Assembly (NCBI GenBank): GCA_023101885.1 | Contig: JALPQD010000933.1 | Coordinates: 124,001 to 188,000, forward strand | Length of the DNA stretch: 64,000 nt | DNA from: Typhlomys cinereus | Taxonomy: Eukaryota > Chordata > Mammalia > Rodentia > Platacanthomyidae | Direction of reading: 5' to 3' | Notes under the pieces: generated by a model | Told to the model about the DNA's origin: nothing | What the model saw: the letters and a program-made list of their open reading frames with translations, nothing else | The model's database searches: none | Shown here: positions 10,003 through 20,500 of the stretch, piece after piece | How positions within the stretch are numbered: the stretch's first letter is position 1 | Layout of the letters: each line of letters opens with the position of its first letter | Translations under genes and position numbers: made by a program

Positions 10003-11638
10003 GACTAATCTTTATCAATGCTGAACAAGAACTTTAATGTTCCAAGATCCCAATGTGACCGGTTGTATCAGCAGGACTGACAATCCATCGGAGATGTCTG
10101 TTGAGGAAATGTTTGCCTAGCCCAATCAGTTCAAGGGAGTTCCCTCCGTTCAGTTATGATTTTTATAGTCTCTGGCCTGATATCAAGGTCCTTTTGCTGA
10201 ATTAAGTCTTGTACATGGTGACAATAAGGCTCCAGCTTTAATCTTTGCATGTGGGATCCAGTTTTGTCAGCACCATTTGTTGAAGATGCTTTCTTCTTCC
10301 ATTGGATTCTTTGGGCCCCTTTGTCAAAGATCAAATGAGCTGTATTTTTGTGGGCTATACTGGGTCCTCAACACTTATCCATTGATCTGTGTGTCTATTT
10401 GGAGCCAGTACCAGGCTGTTTTTATAACTATGACTTGGTAGTATAGACTAAGGTCGGTATGGTAATACCTCCAGCAGTGTTTTTGTTACCAGGATTGTCT
10501 TTGCTATCGGGTCTTTTGTGCCTCCATATGAATTTTGAGATTAATTGGTCAACTTCTTTAAAGAATTGCTTGGGATTTTAATTGGTATAGCATTGAATTT
10601 GTATATTGCCTTAGGTAGGATGGTCATTTTTACATGTTGATTCTGCCAATCCAGGAGCATGGGAGGTCTTTCCACCTTCTGATGTCTTCAGCAATTCTTT
10701 CTTTAGGGTTTTAAAGTTTCATTGTAAAGGTCTTTTACCTCCTTGGTTAGGTTTATCCAAGGTATTTATTTTTTTTAGGGGCTACAGTAAAGGGGATTGT
10801 TTCTCTCAAGGCTTTTTCACTTCTTTCATTCTGGGCATATAGGAAGGCCTCTGATTTTTGCACATTTATTTGTATCCTGCCACCCTGCTGAACTTCTCAA
10901 TTAGTTCCAGGAGCTTCCTGTGGGAGTTTTTGGGATCCCTCAGGTATAAGATCATGTCATCGCGCAAATAGGGATAGCTGACTTCTTCCTTGCCGATTTG
11001 AATCCCTTTTATGTCCCTTCTTGTCTTATGGCTTCAGCTAAGACTTCAAGTACAATATTGAATACAGTGGTGAGAGTGGACAGGCCTTATCTAGTTCCTG
11101 ATCGAAGTGGGAATGCTTCCAATTGTTCCCATTGAGCATAATCCTTGCTGTGGGCTTGTTGTTACAGCTTTTATTATATTGATAAAGGTTCCTTCCATTC
11201 CTACTGTCCCTAGCGTTTTGATCATAAAAGGCTGTGGATCTTGTCAAAGGCTTTTTCGCATCTATCGAGAGTATCATGTGGTCTTGGACTTTGGACTGGT
11301 TTACATGACGAATTACATTTATGATTTTCGTATGTTGAACCAACCTTGCGTGCTGGGGATGAAGCTTACTTGGTCCTGTGAATGATCTTTTTGATATGTT
11401 TTTGAATCCGATTGCTAAGACTTTGTGAGACTTTGCGTCTGTGTTCATCAGGGAGATAGGCCTATAGTTTTCTTTTTAAGTGAATCTTTATTAGGTTTTG
11501 GGATGAAGACGATATTAGCTTCATAGAAGGAATTGGTAGTGTTCCTTCCTTTGCTATTTGATGGAAACAGTTTTTAAGGAGTATTGGTGTTATTGACTCC
11601 TATAAATATCTGGTAGAATTTCTGTGCTGAATCCATCT
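10003..11638 (-). pseudogene. L1 ORF2 fragment, minus strand
   Basis: Reads on minus as L1 ORF2 from within the reverse-transcriptase domain to a more C-terminal part. The part 10,003-10,236 is the unpaired loop of the fold-back and 10,237-11,405 is its second arm. The longest open stretch (minus, 11,038-11,448) retains an L1-like 'HMILSIDAKK' segment, equivalent to the conserved RT region, but is broken on both sides. The right end (11,413-11,638) also occurs at 16,769-16,994. It joins the satellite at about 11,639. Confidence 0.8.
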
Positions 11639-14600
11639 AGAACCAGATGTTTCAATTATCAATTTCAGTGACACAGAATGGACAATCGGCTAATTAGGAT
11701 CAGGCGCACTTAATCAGCAATTGCAGTGGAACAGATGTGGACAATCAAGGCTAATTAGTACCAGGCTCACCTAATCAGCAATTTCAGTGGCACAGGTGTG
11801 GCCAAACAAGCTTATTAGGACTAGGTGCGTCTAATTAGCAATTTGAATGACACATGTGTGGGCAATTAAGGCCAATTCGGACCAGGTGCATCTAAGTCTT
11901 TTTTTTTTAACATTTTATTATTTATTCAATTGTGCGTGTATGTGTGTGTGCATTTGTGTATGTATATGTGTGTGTAGAACACACGGACGAATTTGGGAAC
12001 CACATGGACGCCTCCACCTCCTACTTGTTTACTCTGTCCTGGGATTCACAGGCTCCGCCTACCAGGATCAGAAACGCAGGCCACCCCCGCTACCGCCTGG
12101 CATCTATACGTGGGGTCTAGGATCCGAACTCAGGACCTTAGCCTGCAAAGCAGGGCTTAACCCCTGAGCCACCTCTCCAGCCCCAGGTGCATCTAAAATA
12201 GCAATTTCAGTGACACAGGTGTGGACAATCAAGGCTAATTAGGACCAGGTGCTCTAATTAGTGAAAATAAAGGCTAATTAACACCATCACGCCTAATCAG
12301 CAATTTCAGTGGCACAGGGGTGGCCAATGAAGTGTAATTAAGTCCAGGAGTGCCTAATCAGCTATTTCACTGGCACAGTGTGGCCAATAAAGGCTAATAG
12401 GAGCAGGTGCGTCTCACTAGCAATTTCAGTGACAACAGGTGTGGCCAATCAAGGCTAATTAGAACCAGGTGCTTCTAATTAGCAAACTTCAGAGTAAACA
12501 CAGGTGTGGACAATCAAGGCAAAATAGGACCAAGTGTTTCTAATTAGTAATTTCAGTGACAGCTGTGGACAATCAATTCTAATTAGGACGGTGTTTCTAA
12601 TTAGCGACAGTCAAGCTAATTAGGAACAGTGTTCCAATTAGCAATTTCAGTGACACAGGTGTGGACAATCAAGGCTGCTTCTAATTAGCTACAATCAAGG
12701 CTAATAGGACCAGATGTTCCTATTATCATTTCAGGGACACAGGTGTGGACAATTAAGGGCTGATTAGGACCTGGCGCCCCAAATCAATCATTTTCAGTGG
12801 CACAGGTGTGACTAATCAGGCATAATTAGGACCAGGCGCACTGAATCAGCAATTTCAGTAGCATGGTGTGGCCAATCAGGGTAATAAGGAGCAGGTGCTT
12901 CTATTTAGGAATTTCAGTGCACAAGGTGTGGCCAATCAAGACTAATTAGGACCAGGTGCTTCTAATTAGCTATTTCAGTGACAGAGATGTGCCGATCAAC
13001 GCTAATTAGGACCAGGTGTTTCTAATTAGCAATTTCAGTGGCACAGGTGTGGATAATCACGGCTAATTAGGACTAGGTGCTTCTAATTAGCAATTTCAAT
13101 GACACAGGTGGGGCCATCAAGGCTAATTAGGACCAGGTGTGTCTATTACCAATTTCAGGACACAGGTGTGGACAATCAAGGCTAATTAGGACGAGGTGTT
13201 TCTGATATCGACATCAAGGCTAATTAGCACCAGGCATTTATAATCATCAATTTCATTCGCACTTTGTTGCCAATCCAGGCTAATTAGGACCAAGCACGCT
13301 TACTCAGCAATTCCAGTGGTACAGGGGTGGCCAATAAAGGATAATTAGGACCAGGCAAGGGCTACTCAGTAATTCCAGTGGGACAGGTGAGCCATCAAGG
13401 CATTAGGACCAGCGTGCCTTCAGCAATTTCAGTGGCACAGGTGTGGCCAAAAGATGCTATTAGGACCATGTGCGCCTAAGCAAATTTCAGTGGCACAGGT
13501 GTGGCCAATCAAGGCTAATTAGGACCAGGTGTTCTAATAGAGACAATCAAGGCTAATTAGCACCAGGTGTTCCTATTCAGCAATTTCGGTAGCACAGGTG
13601 TGGCCAATCAAGGCTAATTAGGACGCAGCGCCTACTCAGCAATTTCAGTGGCACAGGTGTGGCCAATCAGGCTAATAAGGAGCAGGAGCGCCTAATTAGC
13701 TATTTCTGTGGCCAGCGTTGGCCAACCAAGGCTAATTAGGACCAGCGCGCCTAATCAGCAATTTCAGTGGCAGAGGTGTAGCCAATCTAGGGAATAAGCA
13801 CCTGGCACGCCTAATCAGCAGTTTCAGTGAAACAGGTGTGGCCAATCAAGGCTAATTAGGACCAGGTGCTTCTAATTAGATATTACAGTGACACAGGTGT
13901 GGCCAATCAAAGCTAATTAGGACCAGGCACGCCTACTCAGCAATTTCAGTGGCACAGGTGTGGCCAATCAAGGCTAATTAGGACCAGGCACGCCTAATCA
14001 TGAATTTCAGTGGCACAGGTGTAGCCAATCAGGCTAATTAGGAGCAGGAGCGCCTCATTAGCTATTTCCGTGGCACAGCTGTGGCCAACCAAGACTAATT
14101 AGGACAGGCGTGCCTTATCAGCAATTTCAGTGGCACAGGTGTGGCTAAAAGCTGCTAATTAGGACCATGCGCGCCTAATCAGCAATTTCAGTGGCACAGG
14201 TGTGGCAAATCAAGGCTAATTAGGACCAGGTGTTTCTAATTAGAGACAATCAAGGCTAATTAGCACCAGGTGTTCCTATTCAGCAATTTCAGTAGCACAG
14301 GTGTCGCCAATCAAGATTAATTAGGACCAGGCTCGCTTTATTAGCAATTAGAGTGTCTGAAGTGTGGCCAACCACAGGCTAATTAGGACCAGGCACACCT
14401 AATCAGCAGTTCAGTGGCACAGGTGTAGCGAATCCAGGCTAATTAGGACCAGGAGCAACCTCATCAGCAATTTCAGTGACACAGGTGTGGCCAATCAAGG
14501 CCAACTAGGACCACGTGTTTCTAATTAGTGAAAACTAAGGCTAATTAGCACCAGGTGTTTCTAATTAGCAATTTCAGAGACACAGGTGTGGCCAATTAAG

Positions 14601-16530
14601 GCTAATTAGTACCAGGAGTCTCTAACAGCAATTTCATTGCCACAGGTGTGGCCACCAAGGCTAATTTGTACCAGGCACGTCTAATCAGCAATTTTAGTGG
14701 CACAGGTGTGGGCAAAAAGGCTAAGTAGACCAGGCGTGCCTAATCAGCAATTTCAGTGGCACAGGGGTGGCCAATGAAGTGTAATTAAGTCCAGGGTCGC
14801 CTAATCAGCTATTTCACTGGCACAGGTGTGGCCAATCAAGGGTAATCAGGACCAGGTGCTTCTAATTATCAACAATCAAGGCTACTTAGCACCAGGCATT
14901 TCTATTCAGCATTTCAGTGGACAGGTGTGGCCAATCAAGGCTACTAAAGAACAGGCGCGCCTATCAGCAATTCCAGTGGCACAGGTGTGGCCAATCCAGG
15001 GTAATAAGCACCAGGCACGCCTAATCAGCAGTTTCAGTGAAACAGGTGTGGCCAATCAAGGCCATAGGACCACGTGTTTCTAATCAGTGAAACTAAGGCT
15101 AATTATCTCCAGGTGCTTCATTTACCAATTTCGCGAGACACAGATGTGGCCACTTAAGGCTAATTAGTACCAGGAGCTTCTAATCACCAATTTCATTGCC
15201 ACAGGTGTGCCGATACAAGGCTAATTTGCCACTAGGCACGTCTAATCAGCAATTTCAGTGGCACAATGTGGCCAATTAAGGCTATTTGGACCAGACGCGC
15301 CTAATCAGCAGTTTCAGTGGCACAGGGGTGGCCAATGAAGTGTAATTACGACCAGCGCGCCTAATCAGCAATTTACTGGCACAGGTGTGGCCAATCAAGG
15401 CTAATTAGGCCCAGGTGCAGGTGCACGTAATGCCAATTTCAGTGACACAGGTTTGGCCAAAAACGACTAATTAGGACCAGGTTTTTCTAATTATCGACAA
15501 TCAAGGCTGATTAGCACCGAGGCATTCTAATCAGCAATTTCCGTGGCACACGTTGTGGCCAATCAAGGCTATTAGGAGCAGGTGCATCTCACTAGCATTC
15601 AGTGACACAGGTGAGGCCCAATCAAGGCTAATTAGAACCAGGTGTGTCTAATTGCAACTTCAGTAACACAGGTGTGGACAATCAAGGCCAAAATAGGACC
15701 AAGTGTTTCTAATTAGTAATTTCAGTGACACCGCGTGGACAATCAATTCTAATTAGGACCAGGTGTTTTCTAATTAGCGACAGTCAAGGCTAATTAGGAA
15801 CAAGTGTTTCCAATTAGCAATTTCAGTGACACAGGTGGTGAAAATCAAGGCTTACTTATGACCAGCGTTTCTAATTAGTGACAGTCAAGGCTAAATAGGA
15901 CCAGATGTTTCTAATAGCAATTTCAGGGACCAAGGTGTGGAAAAAAATCTAATTAGGAACAGGTGCTTCTAATTAGCAATTTCAGTGACACAGGTGTGGA
16001 CAATCAAGGCAAATTAGGACCAGGGTGTTCTAATTAGCAATTTCAGTGACACTAGTGGACAATCAATTCTAATTAGGACAGGAGTGTGTAATTAGCGACA
16101 CTCAATGCTAATTAGGACCACATTTTCTGGTTATAATTCAGTGGCATAGGTGTGGCAAAACAAGGCAATTAGGATCATGTGTTTCCAAATTAGCGAAATC
16201 AAGGCTAATTAGCACCAGGCACCACTAATCAGCAATTTCAGTGGCCAAGGTGGTGGCTAATCAAGGCCTACATTAGGACCATGCGCACTAATCATCAATT
16301 TCTGGTGCACAGGGGGCCAATCAAGTCTAATTAGAACAGGCGCACACCTAATCAGCCATTTCAGTGACACAGGTGTGTCCATTCAAGGCAATTAGTACTG
16401 GCATGAAAGATCAGCAATTTCCATTTCAAAGGTGTGACCTATCAAGGCTAATTAGGACCTGACGCACCTAATCATCAATTTCTGTTGCAAAAGTGTGGCC
16501 AAATCAAGTTTAATTAGAACCAAGCGCACC
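11413..16530 (+). repeat. Direct duplicate of 16,769-21,950
   Basis: This block (L1 end, satellite, SINE, satellite) repeats the block about 5.36 kb to its right in the same order, including odd satellite variants such as 'cattcgcactttgttgcc' (13,255 and 18,632). The left copy differs mainly by small gaps and insertions, for example 'ggtgctctaattag' against 'ggtgcttctaattag', and 'tgtttcaattatc' against 'tgtttctaattatc'. From about 16,530 to 16,768 it follows another part of the right copy (about 19,265-19,500) before the L1 fragment restarts. Confidence 0.8.
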
Positions 16531-16768
16531 TAATTTAGATATTACAGCGACACAGTGGTGGCCCATCACAGCTAATTAGGACCAGGCACGCCTACTCAGC
16601 AATTTCAGTGGCACAGGTTGTGGCCAATCAAGGCTAATTGGACCAGGCACGCTATATCATGAATTTTCAGTGGCACAGGTGTAGCCAATCAGGCTAATTG
16701 GAAGCAGGAGCGCCCTCATTAGCTATTTCCGTGGCACAGCTGTGGCCAAACCACGACTAATTCGGACC
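11639..16768 (+). repeat. 61-bp satellite array, left (noisy) segment
   Basis: Tandem satellite in the same orientation as the main array. The unit contains, in order, 'aatttcagtg[g/a]cacagg', 'tgtgg[c/a]caatcaagg', 'ctaattaggaccagg', then a variable 5-7 bp and 'ctaat[t/c]agc'. Unit lengths are irregular because of many one- or two-base gaps, unlike the array to the right of 16,995. Interrupted by a SINE at 11,896-12,182. Open frames within it come from the repeat (61 is not a multiple of three) and are not genes. Confidence 0.9.
11896..12182 (-). mobile_element. tRNA-derived SINE inside satellite, copy 1
   Basis: Minus-strand member of the (CA)n-tailed SINE family: T-rich and TG-rich tail end on the left, head ('gagccacctctccagcccc') on the right. 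It is flanked by 'ccaggtgcatctaa' on both sides, a target duplication derived from a satellite unit. The same insertion with the same flanks occurs at 17,258, so it was copied with its surroundings. Confidence 0.85.
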
Positions 16769-16994
16769 TTGCTAAGACTTTGTTGAGAATCTTTGCGTCT
16801 GTGTTCATCAGGGAGATAGGCCTATAGTTTTCTTTTTAAGTGAATCTTTATTAGGTTTTGGGATGAAGACGATATTAGCTTCATAGAAGGAATTTGGTAG
16901 TGTTCCTTCCTTTGCTATTTGATGGAACAGTTTAAGGAGTATTGGTGTTATTGACTCCTTAAATATCTGGTAGAATTCTGTGCTGAATCCATCT
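16769..16994 (-). pseudogene. L1 ORF2 fragment at satellite border, second copy
   Basis: Repeats 11,413-11,638 almost exactly, with fewer indels against the expected L1 text. It begins 'ttgctaagactttgttgaga' and ends 'gctgaatccatct', where it meets satellite ('agaaccagatgtttctaatt'). The short shared 'atct/agat' text at the join may reflect microhomology. This copy is probably the genuine left border of the satellite array. Confidence 0.75.
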
Positions 16995-17257
16995 AGAACC
17001 AGATGTTTCTAATTATCAATTTCAGTGACACAGACATGGACAATCAAGGCTAATTAGGATCAGGCGCACTTAATCAGCAATTGCAGTGGAACAGATGTGG
17101 ACAATCAAGGCTAATTAGTACCAGGCTCACCTAATCAGCAATTTCAGTGGCACAGGTGTGGCCAAACAAGGCTTATTAGGACCAGGTGCGTCTAATTAGC
17201 AATTTGAATGACACATGTGTGGGCAATTAAGGCCAATTCAGACCAGGTGCATCTAAA

Positions 17258-17547
17258 GTCTTTTTTTTTAACATTTTATTATTTATTCAATTGTGCGTGT
17301 ATGTGTGTGTGCATTTGTGTATGTATATGTGTGTGTAGAACCACGGGCGAATTTGGGAACCACCATGGACGCCTCCACCTCCTACTTGTTTACTCTGTCC
17401 TGGGATTCACAGGCTCCGCCCTACCAGGATCAGAAACGCAGGCCACCCCCGCTACCGCCTGGCATCTATACGTGGGGTCTAGGATCCGAACTCAGGACCT
17501 TTAGCCTGCAAAGCAGAGGCTTAACCCCTGAGCCACCTCTCCAGCCC
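17258..17547 (-). mobile_element. tRNA-derived SINE inside satellite, copy 2
   Basis: Same element and same insertion point as 11,896-12,182, with clean flanking duplications 'ccaggtgcatctaaa' at 17,243-17,257 and 17,548-17,562. The head end contains 'ggcttaacccctgagccacc'. A target duplication made of satellite sequence shows it inserted after this part of the array existed. Open frames over it (17,208-17,504 and 17,293-17,565) are chance. Confidence 0.9.
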
Positions 17548-20500
17548 CCAGGTGCATCTAAATAGCAATTTCAGTGACACAGGTGTGGACAATCAAGGCT
17601 AATTAGGACCAGGTGCTTCTAATTAGTGAAAATAAAGGCTAATTAACACCATGCACGCCTAATCAGCAATTTCAGTGGCACAGGGGTGGCCAATGAAGTG
17701 TAATTAAGTCCAGGAGTGCCTAATCAGCTATTTCACTGGCACAGGTGTGGCCAATAAAGGCTAATTAGGAGCAGGTGCGTCTCACTAGCAATTTCAGTGA
17801 CACAGGTGTGGCCAATCAAGGCTAATTAGAACCAGGTGCTTCTAATTAGCAACTTCAGTAACACAGGTGTGGACAATCAAGGCAAAATAGGACCAAGTGT
17901 TTCTAATTAGTAATTTCAGTGACACTGCTGTGGACAATCAATTCTAATTAGGACCAGGTGTTTCTAATTAGCGACAGTCAAGGCTAATTAGGAACAAGTG
18001 TTCCCAATTAGCAATTTCAGTGACACAGGTGTGGACAATCAAGGCTGCTTCTAATTAGCTACAATCAAGGCTAATTAGGACCAGATGTTCCTATTTATCA
18101 ATTTCAGTGACACAGGTGTGGACAATTAAGGCTGATTAGGACCTGGCGCCCCAAATCATCATTTTCAGTGGCACAGGTGTGACTAATCAAGGCTAATTAG
18201 GACCAGGCGCACTGAATCAGCAATTTCAGTAGCATGGTGTGGCCAATCAAGGGTAATAAGGAGCAGGTGCTTCTATTTAGGAATTTCAGTGACACAGGTG
18301 TGGCCAATCAAGACTAATTAGGACCAGGTGCTTCTAATTAGCTATTTCAGTGACAGAGATGTGGCCGATCAACGCTAATTAGGACCAGGTGTTTCTAATT
18401 AGCAATTTCAGTGACACAGGTGTGGATAATCACGGCTAATTAGGACTAGGTGCTTCTAATTAGCAATTTCAATGACACAGGTGGGGCCATCAAGGCTAAT
18501 TAGGACCAGGTGTGTCTAATTACCAATTTCAGTGACACAGGTGTGGACAATCAAGGCTAATTAGGACGAGGTGTTTCTGATTATCGACAATCAAGGCTAA
18601 TTAGCACCAGGCATTTATAATCATCAATTTCATTCGCACTTTGTTGCCAATCCAGGCTAATTAGGACCAAGCACGCTTACTCAGCAATTCCAGTGGTACA
18701 GGGGTGGCCAATAAAGGATAATTAGGACCAGGCAGGGCTACTCAGTAATTCCAGTGGGACAGGTGTAGCCAATCAAGGCTAATTAGGACCAGGCGTGCCT
18801 TATCAGCAATTTCAGTGGCACAGGTGTGGCCAAAAGATGCTAATTAGGACCATGTGCGCCTAATCAGCAATTTCAGTGGCACAGGTGTGGCCAATCAAGG
18901 CTAATTAGGACCAGGTGTTTCTAATTAGAGACAATCAAGGCTAATTAGCACCAGGTGTTCCTATTCAGCAATTTCGGTAGCACAGGTGTGGCCAATCAAG
19001 GCTAATTAGGACCAGGCACGCCTACTCAGCAATTTCAGTGGCACAGGTGTGGCCAATCAGGCTAATAAGGAGCAGGAGCGCCTAATTAGCTATTTCTGTG
19101 GCACAGCTGTGGCCAACCAAGGCTAATTAGGACCAGGCGCGCCTAATCAGCAATTTCAGTGGCAGAGGTGTAGCCAATCTAGGGTAATAAGCACCTGGCA
19201 CGCCTAATCAGCAGTTTCAGTGAAACAGGTGTGGCCAATCAAGGCTAATTAGGACCAGGTGCTTCTAATTAGATATTACAGTGACACAGGTGTGGCCAAT
19301 CAAAGCTAATTAGGACCAGGCACGCCTACTCAGCAATTTCAGTGGCACAGGTGTGGCCAATCAAGGCTAATTAGGACCAGGCACGCCTAATCATGAATTT
19401 CAGTGGCACAGGTGTAGCCAATCAGGCTAATTAGGAGCAGGAGCGCCTCATTAGCTATTTCCGTGGCACAGCTGTGGCCAACCAAGACTAATTAGGACCA
19501 GGCGTGCCTTATCAGCAATTTCAGTGGCACAGGTGTGGCTAAAAGCTGCTAATTAGGACCATGCGCGCCTAATCAGCAATTTCAGTGGCACAGGTGTGGC
19601 AAATCAAGGCTAATTAGGACCAGGTGTTTCTAATTAGAGACAATCAAGGCTAATTAGCACCAGGTGTTCCTATTCAGCAATTTCAGTAGCACAGGTGTCG
19701 CCAATCAAGATTAATTAGGACCAGGCTCGCTTTATTAGCAATTAGAGTGTCTGAAGTGTGGCCAACCAAGGCTAATTAGGACCAGGCACACCTAATCAGC
19801 AGTTTCAGTGGCACAGGTGTAGCGAATCCAGGCTAATTAGGACCAGGAGCAACCTCATCAGCAATTTCAGTGACACAGGTGTGGCCAATCAAGGCCAACT
19901 AGGACCACGTGTTTCTAATTAGTGAAAACTAAGGCTAATTAGCACCAGGTGTTTCTAATTAGCAATTTCAGAGACACAGGTGTGGCCAATTAAGGCTAAT
20001 TAGTACCAGGAGTCTCTAATCAGCAATTTCATTGCCACAGGTGTGGCCAACCAAGGCTAATTTGTACCAGGCACGTCTAATCAGCAATTTTAGTGGCACA
20101 GGTGTGGGCAAAAAAGGCTAATTAGGACCAGGCGTGCCTAATCAGCAATTTCAGTGGCACAGGGGTGGCCAATGAAGTGTAATTAAGTCCAGGTTGCGCC
20201 TAATCAGCTATTTCACTGGCACAGGTGTGGCCAATCAAGGCTAATCAGGACCAGGTGATTCTAATTATCAACAATCAAGGCTACTTAGCACCAGGCATTT
20301 CTATTCAGCAATTTCAGTGGCACAGGTGTGGCCAATCAAGGCTACTAAAGAACAGGCGCGCCTAATCAGCAATTCCAGTGGCACAGGTGTGGCCAATCCA
20401 GGGTAATAAGCACCAGGCACGCCTAATCAGCAGTTTCAGTGAAACAGGTGTGGCCAATCAAGGCCAATAAGGACCACGTGTTTCTAATCAGTGAAAACTA

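Noticed and set aside
8815..11638. A simple twin-priming inversion of one L1
   Set aside because: Twin priming does not duplicate sequence; here the same ORF2 segment is present in both orientations.
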